Below are positions 10,195 to 26,604 of a stretch of DNA of 64,000 nucleotides, piece by piece. The DNA comes from Corticium candelabrum (lineage: Eukaryota > Porifera > Homoscleromorpha > Homosclerophorida > Plakinidae): contig NC_085089.1 of assembly GCF_963422355.1 (NCBI RefSeq), positions 7,061,552 through 7,125,551 on the forward strand, read 5' to 3'. Position 1 is the stretch's first letter; every line of letters begins with the position of its first letter. Under the pieces are notes generated by a model. It made no database searches. It saw only the letters and a program-made list of their open reading frames with translations, and was not told the DNA's origin. The position numbers were made by a program, and so were the translations under genes.

Positions 10195-13100
10195 ATGGAG
10201 ATGGGAACTCGAAAGATGAACGGAGCCGAAGTGGTGTCGAACGAGACTGCGTGTCTGAACGACAGCGGACATCTATCAACACGAATAGAGGTGTTGAAAG
10301 AGATGGTCGATGAGAAGTCGCTAACCGGTCATCATCCTGTGCCAGTCAATAACCAGATGCTTTGTGTTCCGGGTAGTCACGACGGTGCGTTCGGCTCCAC
10401 CGAGTCGACAAAGTCTCGCAGCTCGTCGGTCGTGTCGTCGGTGAGTATGGCCGAAGCGATGGAATCGGACGGCGAGTCACCCCCCGAGTGCTCGGACGTC
10501 GCCTTCACGTTTGACGCAAAGACAGCGAGAGTGACACGAGAGTCGGCCGCGCCAGCGTCGGGTCACACTGACTGTCGTCAAAATCCGCAGTCGGAACGGA
10601 TAACGGATCCGTCAGATGACGATTTTCGCTCGCAGTCGGGATTGTCGAGCTGTATCGACACTGATGATGACCTAATGTCTGATGACATTCCATGTTCGGC
10701 GTCCGAGAGGAAACTGGTGAAACGGGTAAGACTAGAATTGTTTTAGATGTCGAAAAAGTAGTGCTTGAAAATGGTTAATTTTGATTGGCTAACGAAACTC
10801 TGGAAACTAATGTTTGTTTGCTTGTTTGTTTGCTTGTTGAATTGTTTGTTTCTTGTTTTACTGCAAACAAGCAACGCAACGCATGCGCAGTGACAAAGGT
10901 GGCTGTAATGGCTATCTACAACAATCTGAGAGCTAATTTGTAGCTACCACTTTGCCAAACATACTCGTCTGACTTTATCGTGTTTTGAATGATATCCCTG
11001 AAGCAAGGGACATGGAACCTTCTAAGACAAGTCGTCTTCTGGTCACCGTTCGTTCAAGAATACAAACGGTCCTATCCTTGGGTTCAACTCGCTGGTCATG
11101 AAGGTTAATACTACTATTAATAGCATGCATGCGGTCTATTTAGGGATATCAAAAATGTGTGCTGATTGTCTGTAGGTAGTTTCAAGCCTGGGAATGGAGG
11201 CACCATCTTGAAGCGAGAAACTCCAAAGGAGAGAGACTGTCTGACTCAGTTGATGAAAGATGTCGTTAAGCCTTACGTGCCAGAATACTATGGCCAAGTG
11301 AAAGAGAATGGAGAGAGTATGAAATACGGAAAGCTGATTTTCTCGCCCTTTGTTTGAGTGGATTCTTTGGTAGTGTATGTTAGAATGCAGGATCTACTGG
11401 CCAGTTTTGAAGATCCCAGTGTTATGGATGTTAAAATGGGAATTCGGTATATAAAAACCATATAAAAATGTGTTCTGATTACTCACTATACATTGTGTTT
11501 AGAACATACCTCGAGGACGAGCTCCTGAAAGCAAGAACGATGCCAGGATATAGAACAGTAAGTTAAATGTTTACAGAATCGAGTGTACACATTTAGTGAA
11601 TCCTTTGTCGAGCTAAATATATAATAAAAGATAACAAAGGATTGGCTGGTTACAATAAAAGACTGGAGGTAATTTGTCAGTGTTATAATTTGTAGAATTT
11701 TTGGGATATAGCGGTCGACAGTGGCTGTGTTTGTGCTTTATTTTGATAGGTCTGTTGTATAGACCTGTATGAAGGTTACGTAACTTTTCAGCGTTCTTTC
11801 GAGATTTGTAGAATAACACACAGATTTCCATAGGCAACCCTCGACTTGCAGCCGCTATAGTTTATAATTTGGTTGGCCACGTGACAAAGTAGATTGGCTT
11901 TCATACTTTTATTTCTTCTACAGATATCATATGACATCTATAGCGTACTGCAAGTCAAGTGGTGATGGCAGTCCCATTGATTCAAATCAAACTACAGCTA
12001 ACAGTCTCTTAAAACGCATGTGAAATGTATGTACTGAAAAAAGGTCTGAATGACATCACTTACCCATTCTACTAACAACCAGAACTCCTGGCTTGCGACC
12101 AGGTGTCCGAACTTGCAACTAAGGATGCGTAAATTGTATTGTATTGTACGAAAAACACTGAACACAGCAGTGCACCTGACACACACACTTATACTCCGAC
12201 ACAAGCACTTGTAAGCGGGCCACCCCGGGCTGGCTTGGGTCAAGTACATCGTGTAAACGCGTGGCGTGGAGTGAGATGGAGACTCTGTGTCTTATCCAAT
12301 TGTGGAGCGACTAAGATGAGCAAGAAATTTAGCTTTTGAACTCTGTTGCTGCAACAGTCGTCTGCTGATAGACCTACGTCTAAGCATCTTTTATGAATAG
12401 TACGACGTCTCGTATGTGACCTATGCATTTCTCAATATGACTGTTGTAAAGCCATAGAGAAAAAACGCGAGCAGCTTGGCTTCTGTCCATTGCAAACGTG
12501 AGCTAATGCAAGCTATGGCAATCTCAAGTAACTAACGCACGTAACGACTTGCCCATTGGCTTGAGTGTGTCGTGTAAGTGCGGACTGGAATACTGGGCTC
12601 GTGTAAACGGGGTATTAGAGTCAGTCTAGTAATGGTAGCACTTATTTACACAAGTTACACAAATAATAAGATACAGGATCATATTTTATACTTTGTTTTG
12701 TAACCAGAACTGGATGATACTGCTACGGACATCTCAATTAGCTATGCTTTTAATTAATTGATTAGTTTTAATTAATCGAGGTTAGTCTTGTGCTTATATT
12801 TGGGGAGACCACACACACTATGTACATGTACTACAGGCCATTGTAATGATAATAATGGTAGTACATATGCTAATTGTAAATCTAGTGTGTCGATTTACAT
12901 GAGCTGTTGTTGTAATTAATATGCATATCTGCAATGATGAGTTATAGTGAGGCCAATAGCAATGATTTTGTTTGTGATTTGAAACGCAACCACACTGTAT
13001 TATACTGCCGTTCAGTATGTTAAACTAATCACGTCGACTTTGTACAGACACAATGCATGGACTGCCAATCTTTAGACCTTTGTTGTGCCTAATTCTGTAG

Positions 13101-15979
13101 GAATTTCAGTCTCTGTGGTTTATAGCATCAATTAGTCTACAATGCAATTAGTGTTACTGTATACAAAAGAAATTACAAATTAGAATGAGGTTAGATCATG
13201 TTAACAGAGGAAGTTGTTATAGATTATTGGAGCTGATTGTGTTGTAGGTAGCTAACAAGATTGGTGTCTTGCTGGGAATGCTAATGTGTAACATGTGAAT
13301 TTTTAGTCATATTATTAATCCTTTCAGGTGTAATAAGAGGGTGTCACTGTTAGTTTCTGTGTGAACTCTTTTGGCATGTGCACAAGATACAGTTCATTGA
13401 ATAGTAGAAGTGATCATATATAAAGGCTAAGGATATGATACTTAATTACTTAAAGTTAACGTAGCCTGAAGCAAATGCATGACAAAATTGAAATGATGGG
13501 TCACAATGAAGGTCAGATGGGCAATTCAAACATACTCTTGTATCACCCCACCCCCATGACTTAGTTATCACCTAAACTTAGTCTGTGAAGTATGAGAAGG
13601 GGTCTTGCTGGAGGATATGACACCTTTAGGTGCCAATTGACAGAAGTGTTTGACTAATTACTATAACTCAAGTCTGCTAGAACAACTTTAGCTATTACCT
13701 GTACTACACACTAGTAATCCTCTCATCTAAAAGCTTTAAATTCTACGTCAGAGTTGGAGTTAGTATACAATGAGTGTGCAGCTTCTTGTTTCAGTTCACT
13801 TTTCTGAAAGGAAAATGGTCAGGGAGCTCGTCATCTGGATGCCAATTAACAACAATTAAGTGGAGCTTAGGTGCGAAAATGTCAGACCCTGGGCTAAAGT
13901 CAGGATGGGGGCTTGAGGGATAATGGGGTCATGGTGATACACAAGTAGGTACGGTATTGCCTTTTTAAATCTAAACAAACAACATTCTGTCTTGAGCTGT
14001 ATGATCAGATAAATTGCAGGTGTGAGTTTTGTTGTAATAAATGATGGTAATGTGTTGTAATACATTCATAGGACCTATATGAGAAAATGATGAAGATTGA
14101 CCCTGGAGCTCCTACCGGTCTAGAACGACAGAAGCAAGCAATCACTAAAGCCAGGTACATGCAGTGGAGAGACACCATCACAACGACATCAAGATATGGA
14201 TATCGAATCGAGGCAATCAAGGTCGCGATAGACAGTTGGATCCCTAAGGTGATAAAAAGCAATTTGTGGGTTGAAATGTTTTGTGTAGCTACCAGGACAA
14301 AAGCCGTATATCAAGGAGTTTAGGAACATGAAGAATCCAACGGACGTCGGTCGCTGGTTCGTCAAATTCAGCGGTAACAGTTCCGATACTCGGGTATGTT
14401 ATGTGCCTGATAGTAACACAATTATTTGTTGTGGAGACAGGGTTGGAAAAGGATACCTCAATTAGTAGATGGCGAGCTAGTATTTCGATTTGACAACCTG
14501 GCTATTCTGTTGTAGACATTGTCGAATGATGATAGGCTTGTATGCATGAAATGTATTATATAGAAAGGTTTGGGCTACTTTTCTCATTCTTGAAATTATA
14601 GATTATTTATTTAGAATCTGTGATGGCATGTCTGAAGTCAGTTGCCATGGCAACACAAGCTGTTTTGGAACTAAAAGTAACATGACAATTTCGGGCAATC
14701 CTTACGATGACCGATTTGTAGAATGACAACGGACAGTCAGTCAGTAATGAGGAAGCAGCTCGGCTGCATTGAAAATATTTAAAATCAAGATTACTTCTTG
14801 TTTGAATTTAGCAGATGTCATGTTTAGTGTGTGGTCTGTTATGCTTTTGTGTACGCGAGTCACAGTTTGAAACATTGAAGTCAGGGTAGGTTATTCGTGC
14901 GAACAGAGTGACGACACTGTAGGAGTTTCTCTGATGGTTGTTAATTAATTAACTTGACCGCGGTTGGTAGCACTAATTTCGGTGTCTCGGCATTTTGAAG
15001 TAACAGTGTTTACAACTAGAATATGCTAGAAAATTGAATTGCAGTGAGTTGTTATCTCAAGCTTTGATAAGAGGTGTATATACTCCAAAGTTGGTCTTGT
15101 TATCCAGGTGTCAGTACTAACACGACTACGAGACATGAGAACGTGCCTAGAGACGTCGTCGTTCTTCAAAACACACGAGGTCAGCATTACGATTAGATGT
15201 GTGACTGCTGTGGATGCTTGGTATATAGTGGTTATGTACTGTTGTGTAACATACTTGATGTACGATGAACAGTGTCAGCATGGACGTTTGTGTACATTGG
15301 CTTGGCTAAATCTTTGACTTGAATTTCTTGTTGTCTGATTAAATGCGACACACACCGTAGGATTTGAATGGCTTGTGGTATTTCTAGTATTGCGATTTGC
15401 AATTTTTTAAGGATCGCAAAATTAAAATTTGCAAACATATGTTACTGTACAATGTGACCGACATTCATTCATTAGAAAATACAAGAAAATGAATTAAAAT
15501 TAAATCTTGTAGTAGCTGCAGGCTAGAAATTGCAACAAATTTAACCTCTCAAAACGTACCAATCCTATGGTATACAGTATGAAATATTGCGAGAGAATTG
15601 ATGTGCATGATGTCGACGTATAGCATATGATGCATTTGCGGTATGCCATGTTAAACGTACTATACCATCAAAATCAGTCTGATGATAGAATTTCAATCAG
15701 CAATACCTGTGGGCATAAGAATCGTTACCATCTGCATTACTTATTGTTACAGTGTACTAAAGTGGTTTTTCTGTTATTTAGTTGATTGGAAGTTCGTTGC
15801 TGTTTGTTCTTGATAAAACTGGTAATGCTGGGGTTTGGATGATTGATTTTGGAAAGACAACGAGGGTACCTGGTAAAACAACGCTGGATCACAGGAGTCC
15901 ATGGGTGGAGGGAAATCACGAGGATGGCTATCTTTGGGGTCTTGACAATCTCATCGCCTTGTGGGAATCTATCAGATGA
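10195..15979 (+). CDS. ITPK: Inositol-1,4,5-trisphosphate 3-kinase
   Basis: Phosphorylates IP3 to IP4 in the cytosol, tuning calcium release. Nine exons keep phase: 10195-10725, 11004-11103, 11176-11316, 11374-11446, 11503-11557, 14072-14248, 14289-14393, 15108-15179 and 15782-15979 (483 residues). The first 177 residues are serine- and acid-rich without a known fold, as in animal ITPKs. The catalytic domain follows from ~178: [20 protein letters not shown], the inositol-binding block [41 protein letters not shown], and the metal-binding WMIDFGKTT near the C-terminus. Exon 4 begins at 11374; this acceptor is the one that restores the frame and the family spacing before DLLASF. Vertebrate paralogs A/B/C cannot be told apart here. 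The start ATG is the first in the exon. Confidence 0.93.
11558..14071. other. Large intron of the IP3 kinase gene
   Basis: A 2.5-kb intron between a GTAAGT donor and an ATAG acceptor. It has no recognised gene or structured repeat. The other longer introns (14394-15107 and 15180-15781) also look empty. Confidence 0.6.
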
Positions 15980-16210
15980 GAGTACTGTTTAGTAACTTGT
16001 ATATTGTTTTGAGACAAATCAGTTCATGCTTTTTTGAGTTTACTGATGCGTATCTGCAGAGCAACAAATTCGTAATTATTGCACATACGTAGAGCAGCTC
16101 ATATTCTTCTATATCTTTGTAAATATTGCAATAGCAATATAGATGTATTGTATATGTGTTGATTTTAAATAGATTATAGAGTTGTTATGTAAAACGACGT
16201 TGACTCTCGT

Positions 16211-18682
16211 CTAGTTGTAGGATTCACTCATTATTAGTAGAATGAGAGACGACCATCCAGTGAATGGGTGTGTCCCTCTTCCTTCTCCTTTCCTGAGGCA
16301 ACTGAGAGGTCCGATCGGCAAGTTAAAACGATCGGCTTCGTCACAATAGCTTTCCCAAATGTAGCCTGTGCGTGTGTATTGTTTCACCATGTTTTCGATG
16401 ATGTTGTGTCTCAGTTGTCGATACAACTTGAGCGATTGGTCTTTGTAAGGACCTTCTGTGTTGCCATAGTAGTGGAGAGCCCTCATGGTTAGATAGTTAA
16501 TATTGATCCAGATGGCACCACGCCAGTAGGGCGGATCATGCTGTGTATTGGGGCGTCCATAGAAAAAGCTTCTGTTGCTGATTGAACGAAACCCATAATC
16601 ACTCCAAAGAAGTTCTACATTAGCCAATTGTGATAGGAGAACACCCAGCTTGGTTGATGAAGGTTGAAGGATTTTGGTAAGGAGTGGGAATAAGTTTAGA
16701 TATCCAAACTCATTGACAAACTGTGGCTTGGCTTTCTGTGGAACAATCACGGTGTAATTGACTGTTCTCTGTTTTGATACTCGAATTGGTATAGTTTTGT
16801 ATGCCATCCTTGTGTGATTACCGTAATCACAAAAAGCATTGCAGTCTTCACACCAATGGAGAGAACTCAGTAGAAGTTCGTCTGTGAGTTGACGTTCCAT
16901 TCGCTGATATTGCTGGAAGACTGGGTTGCCAATCTGTTTGGCTATCATTGCCATTACTCTGGACCCGAGTGCCATCCAACAGCGTAGATCAAGATGTCTC
17001 TCAATGTCAGACGGATGCGATGCTCGTGGGTAATCATCCATCCCAGACATGTGTGTTTTGGGGTTCAGTTCTTGCACTCGTAGATCAAATGTCCTGCCTC
17101 TCCAGTAGTATGTCGTAGGACGTGTGCCTTTCTGAGTTTGATTAAACCAGTGAAACCAGGCTTGTAAACGAGGAAAGACAACTTTTAGAAAACTGATGTG
17201 CCTGTCTCCTTGTCGAGAAGCCAGCAGAGCTTCAAATGTCGAGAAGCCAGCAGAGCTTCAAACGTCAAGAAAAATGATGGTGGGTTGCCATGCTCGGCAT
17301 GCTGTACAATGAACTCGGACGGAACTCTACACTGAGCTTCATGGCCGAGGATCTGTTCTCTAGGTATCCAGCCGTCAGCATTCATGAGATCCAACCAATG
17401 AGCTAATACATCTTCCGTGATGAAGGGATCCCACTTGTTAACAATTAATTGATGAAAACCTTCATCCCAGAGAAAGCCACGAGGAAACGATGACCTCGAA
17501 GGCACTGCAGAGTACAACGGTGCCGGAAAGTACATCATAGTCTGGTTTACATTCTCAGACGTGACCCACGATCGTCCATTAAAATAGCCAATGCCACCAA
17601 CAAGATTGCTCAATGCTGCACGTGCAAACGAAATGTAAGAATCATCGAATCCCTTTTGTTTCAAGCCAAACGTATCCTCAAATCTTTGATCAAATTTAAT
17701 TTTGTGGTTCAACATTTCCTCGGTAAAGACACTACCAGACAACTCATTCTTCTGTTTCCTGCTACAACTGTCACTCTTGAACACCAAGTCGACCTCAAAA
17801 GGAAAATCGAGATGCAACTGATACACGATGAGATTTGCATCTTTCACACTTTTTTCTCTGATCGTTAGCAACGTGACATTGTTTTCACTATGATACTGTT
17901 TGATGTTGTCTCTGAGGTAGTCTGTGAGGTAGTCTAAACGATTCATTCGTCCTGCTAGATACCCACTTGTAACAGTGTTCAGTTGAGGGAGAACAAAGTG
18001 GAAGGTCCCAAGCTCGGCGGTATCGCCATCGATTCCAGTCAACTTTCCATCACGTCCTATCACAGGTACCAACTGACCTTCGCCTTCATTTGCGACATAG
18101 AAAAACAAAGAAAACCCAGATGATTTATCCAATTGACCCAGAGCCTTGCCAGATATTCTAGCAGTCCAATCTCCACCAAAGTTTCCCCCGGGACGTTTAA
18201 TAAAATCAGTCTGCAGTCGATAATTTCCATCAATAATCTCTTGCGACCCAAACAGTTTGCCATCGTGATAAACCCAACCGTATTTGGCCAGATTGTCTTC
18301 GATGAGCATTTTGTATTTGCTTAGATGAATTCTTAGTAGAATAAATCATCCACAAAATGCCAGCCACGATTGAGGTAGGCAGGCGTGGTCTCATTCCAAA
18401 GTACACGTGGGGACGGTAGGAACCCCACAGCATCTCCTCAATTCTACTTCTGTTCATCATTAGCTTGGAATCGAGAACACGACGGGCATTCAAGGGCTTG
18501 CTCGTACAGACACCGCCTGGAAAGCAATAGTTGTGCATGCTGGAGCTGGAACGAGGCAAGCAGCAGACGATTGAGATGAGGAATAGGGAGGCGACCGACC
18601 ACGTCATAATCCTAGTCTTCTTTCTGTAGACAAACCTCCGAGTACGAAGAAAGCAGCGCAATAGTGTCTGAGCTCCGGGCAT
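16211..18682 (-). pseudogene. MOGS: Glucosidase I (mannosyl-oligosaccharide glucosidase) copy with two frameshifts
   Basis: Glucosidase I (GH63) is an ER type II membrane enzyme that removes the outermost glucose from N-glycans. Three intronless segments line up in order: 18682 to ~18310 (basic N-terminus, signal-anchor SVASLFLISIVCC, then WGSYRPHVYFGMRPRLPTS), ~18320 to ~17263 (YGWVYHDG, FPRGFLWDEGFHQL, WIPREQILGHEA), and ~17236 to 16211 (MDDYPR, IERHLDLRCW, HDPPYWRGAIW, PFTGWSSL, TAG stop). The first break (one extra base or two missing, near 18310-18330) has no splice signals. The second is a 26-bp tandem duplication at 17211-17262, after which the frame stops within about 20 codons. The Asp of DDYPR and Glu of WESY, expected catalytic by family, remain. 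Damage looks recent: no other stops were seen. An allele or assembly fault is possible, but a 26-bp duplication is an unlikely read error. Confidence 0.87.
17211..17262. repeat. Perfect 26-bp tandem duplication inside the MOGS coding sequence
   Basis: Bases 17211-17236 are repeated exactly at 17237-17262. Twenty-six is not a multiple of three, so the downstream frame is lost. With only one copy, the reading frame continues without a stop into the C-terminal segment. Confidence 0.98.
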
Positions 18683-19554
<872 letters not shown>

Positions 19555-19620
19555 CACTTCGCTTCACTTCACGCTGCGTTCATTCCAATGAGAAACGATG
19601 CAGGCCAAGGTCACCATAGG

Positions 19621-23210
<3,590 letters not shown>

Positions 23211-25607
23211 ATGTATGTCTGTTTATTCGGTCTGCTTGGTCAGGTGCAGCCTGCAAAAAGTGAACACAAACATGCTCGATCAAAGAAAGCCACGAAGTCA
23301 TTTTTGGCTGCCAGTCTACCTCCTTGGGTGATGACGATCTTAGATCCTGTTTACCATGTTTCTCTCCAATTTTTATTGCTCTGTCTCTCGGCCTACATTC
23401 TTGTATCATTGGGGATCTGGTTTCCTGGTGCAATGTCTCCCAATGTGTGTTCACTTGAGCCCAAAATGTTGGCATCACCAAACATCAAACTACTAGAGAG
23501 GACTAGCCAGACGTTCTGGGGCTCATATAGACCTCACGTTTATTTTGGATTGCGTCCTCGTTTGCCTACCTCTGTTGTTTTTGGACTGATGTGGTTAGAG
23601 TATGATCAACGTAAACCGTCTGAGGTAATAGTCAGACATTTTTGTAGACACGAGGATGGACTAAAAAGGTTTGGATGGACTCATCATGACGGTCACTCAT
23701 TTGGTACTCAAGAGATCGTGGAATCCATGTATTCTATAAAGACGGATTTTATTGTCGATGAAGATGGTGCTGGTTGGTGGAAGGCTCAAATCAGTAGTGA
23801 AGCAACACAACTACCGATACAAAAACAATTTGTGGTGATGTTCTATGTAGCATTAGAAGGCGACAGGCACTCACTTAAACCTGTGACTGATTTTAATGGA
23901 GCATTGCACACAATTGAAGGATATCATCACGATATGGGCAGTTTTGCTTTTACTCTTCCTAACAACGTGCATAAGTCTAGTTACTTTGAGACAAGAGGTG
24001 TACCTCTACATAACCTAGTTGATGTAGTGAACAAGGTGTTTCATCAGTTTGGACTATTGTCAAAGACGGGTTATCAAATGTTTCATTCGGACAAAGCACC
24101 ACACGTTGTTGTGCAACAGATTGCAACCACTTTTCCATTTAAGTATGACATCATGTTTCAAACAGAGAAAAATAAATTATCAACTGTGACACAATTTGAT
24201 CAACCATTTGAAGCTGAGCTGGAAAAACGTAAGGACAACTTTGATCAGAAGTTTGAAGCCATTTTTCATCTATCAGACCAAGGATTTAGCGCAAGACATA
24301 TAACATTTGCTAAATCCATTTTTAGTAATTTAGTCGGTGGCATAGGATTCTTTCATGGTAGTTCTAAAGTGAAAGCTGGGCATATGAAAGAGTCTGCCAG
24401 TTACGGTCCATTTTCGCTATACACGGCTGTACCATCACGATCGTTCTTTCCACGGGGGTTTTTATGGGACGAAGGCTTTCACCAGCTGGTACTTCAGAGG
24501 TGGGATATAAACATCACGATGGATGTTGTTGCTCACTGGATGGATCTCATGAATATCAATGGATGGATTCCAAGGGAACTTATTCTCGGGCCCGAAGCTG
24601 AGAGCCGAGTACCAGCTGAGTTTGTTGTGCAACATGCGGACCATGCCAATCCACCAACATTCTTCCTCACTTTAGAGTCAATGTTAAATGCACTCAAATC
24701 AACTAGCAACGGTATCCAGTTTCTTAAAGTTTTGTATCCACGACTTCAGCAGTGGTTTGATTGGTATACGTATACTCAAGCTGGAAACGTGCCATTTACG
24801 TACCGTTGGAGAGGGAGAACTGACATAAAATCTCATCAAAAGATGAGGAAAGTAAGATTTAATCCAAAGACTCTCGCTTCCGGTCTTGATGATTATCCTC
24901 GGTCTTTGTACCCATCACACATTGAACGGCACCTGGATCTTCGCTGCTGGATTGCTTTGGCTGCAGCTGTAATGGCAAACGTATCCGACATCATTGGTGA
25001 TACAAGTATGCACAAATATCAACAACTGCACGATGAGCTGACTGATAATCAGAAATTAAAAGAACTACATTGGTCGCCTACACACAATTACTTTTGTGAT
25101 TATGGTAATTGTTTTGTCAAGTCATCAAGCGAATGGAGCGTTGATTGTGTTCCAGTATTTGGATACGTCAGTCTGTTTCCGTTGTTTATGAAGATCTTGG
25201 ATCCACATGCCAGCGAACTTCGAACTCTATTAGAAAAACTTAGTCATCGTGAATTGCTATGGACAGATTACGGTCTAAGGTCATTAGCAGAGAATAGCAG
25301 TTACTACAACAAGTGGAACAATGAGCATGATCCACCGTACTGGAGAGGATCGATTTGGATGAATATGAACTACTTAGCAGTGAGGGCACTACATTATTAC
25401 GGACACGTCGATGGCCCATATCAATCAAAAGCTTTGAAATTATATCAAGAATTAAGGAAGAATATTATAGAGAATGTATACCTGGAACACGTAAGAACAG
25501 GGTATGTCTGGGAGTCGTACAACGATGGAAGTGGTCGTGGACAGGGTACACATCCATTCACTGGTTGGTCATCCTTGGTAGTATTGATGATGGCCGAACA
25601 ATACTGA
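23211..25607 (+). CDS. MOGS: Glucosidase I (mannosyl-oligosaccharide glucosidase), intact
   Basis: A single open frame of 798 codons, near the usual length for animal glucosidase I (about 830). Layout: short basic cytosolic tail, one membrane anchor (VSLQFLLLCLSAYILVSLGI, ~residues 48-67), then WGSYRPHVYFGLRPRLPTS, FGWTHHDGHSFGTQEI, AVPSRSFFPRGFLWDEGFHQ, NGWIPRELILGPEAESRVPA, GLDDYPR, IERHLDLRCW, EHDPPYWRGSIWMNMNYLA and THPFTGWSSL. The Asp of DDYPR and the Glu of WESY are the expected GH63 acid/base pair by family knowledge. The enzyme acts first in N-glycan trimming in the ER. The start is uncertain: either ATG 23211, or ATG 23148 with a 69-base intron (23175-23243) entering at 23244 in the same frame. 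The broken copy on the other strand is its head-to-head paralog. Confidence 0.95.
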   Translation: MYVCLFGLLGQVQPAKSEHKHARSKKATKSFLAASLPPWVMTILDPVYHVSLQFLLLCLSAYILVSLGIWFPGAMSPNVCSLEPKMLASPNIKLLERTSQTFWGSYRPHVYFGLRPRLPTSVVFGLMWLEYDQRKPSEVIVRHFCRHEDGLKRFGWTHHDGHSFGTQEIVESMYSIKTDFIVDEDGAGWWKAQISSEATQLPIQKQFVVMFYVALEGDRHSLKPVTDFNGALHTIEGYHHDMGSFAFTLPNNVHKSSYFETRGVPLHNLVDVVNKVFHQFGLLSKTGYQMFHSDKAPHVVVQQIATTFPFKYDIMFQTEKNKLSTVTQFDQPFEAELEKRKDNFDQKFEAIFHLSDQGFSARHITFAKSIFSNLVGGIGFFHGSSKVKAGHMKESASYGPFSLYTAVPSRSFFPRGFLWDEGFHQLVLQRWDINITMDVVAHWMDLMNINGWIPRELILGPEAESRVPAEFVVQHADHANPPTFFLTLESMLNALKSTSNGIQFLKVLYPRLQQWFDWYTYTQAGNVPFTYRWRGRTDIKSHQKMRKVRFNPKTLASGLDDYPRSLYPSHIERHLDLRCWIALAAAVMANVSDIIGDTSMHKYQQLHDELTDNQKLKELHWSPTHNYFCDYGNCFVKSSSEWSVDCVPVFGYVSLFPLFMKILDPHASELRTLLEKLSHRELLWTDYGLRSLAENSSYYNKWNNEHDPPYWRGSIWMNMNYLAVRALHYYGHVDGPYQSKALKLYQELRKNIIENVYLEHVRTGYVWESYNDGSGRGQGTHPFTGWSSLVVLMMAEQY

Positions 25608-26604
25608 TTAGGAAGTAGTCGTTGATGTCCTTTGTAATTAATTTGTCATACTGCGTATATGTGGACTCATGGTTGTTGTTTTGATTATTTGATGGTGCAT
25701 GCAGGATCAGTAGTATACATAAACTGGTTTCAAAGTCTGGTGTTTAATTAATTAGTGAAATTGGGCACAGGGTTGTTGTTTGGAAGTATCTATTATGTTG
25801 ATGGATGGTTTGCTGGTTGCATGGCTGATCAATACGATGCCGTAGCAATAGCTTAATTTGACAGGGACACCATACAGTGGTTCAGCATAACGCGCGCTAA
25901 TAGGTGTAACTTTATCACGTGACTATAATGTGATTAGCTACATAATTATTCAATATTGAATAATTCCGGTGATACAATTTTAACTGGATAAAATGTCACT
26001 ACAAATGCGAAGACTCTGTTCACTATCTTTTACAAACTCGCTAGCCGTAATGTTCAAGTCCAAAGCATCTATTGCATGCAAACACAGCCCTTCGTTTGTA
26101 CTGTACAGTTTAATTTATATTCTCTCCATTTACGACTAGATCATGCACATGCACATTTGCTGCGATGAACTTGCAACAACACAGCTATTTCTTAACAAAG
26201 TTTCTAGGAAAATATGCATTCTAATCGGTCAAAGACTAAAGAGTTTTAAATTTTTAACAAACAAAAATACGTAATTTATCTAATCAGTTACGTCACTAAC
26301 CGGAAGTTTGGGACAAAAAGTCAACTTTCTGAATATCGGGCCGGCAACTGCTCCGCCGTCCCTGCTTGAGCATTGTCAGAGAAATCCAGGGATACTAGAT
26401 GGCCTGAACTGCTTCAATGCAAATTTACACTTGGCTGGATTTAGTGTTAAGACTATACTGTCAATTCAACGTACGGGTAAGTAAGACTGCTTACTCGCAA
26501 TTAACTAGCTAGGAATTGAGTCAAATTGCCGGGTACACCGAATTGTTCTCCCCTGTCGTGGTGTGTGTGTGTCGCGTGAGACTTGAAGGTTGAGAAGCAG
26601 CAGT
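25608..26604. other. Spacer between MOGS and MEIOB
   Basis: MOGS 3' flank and MEIOB promoter side. No repeat or additional gene was recognised; a short GT run lies at 26560-26571. Confidence 0.4.

Noticed and set aside
11166-11357. IP3 kinase exon 3 reading through to a stop at 11355
   Set aside because: The kinase sequence continues only if a 57-nt intron (11317-11373) is removed, which restores family spacing before DLLASF.
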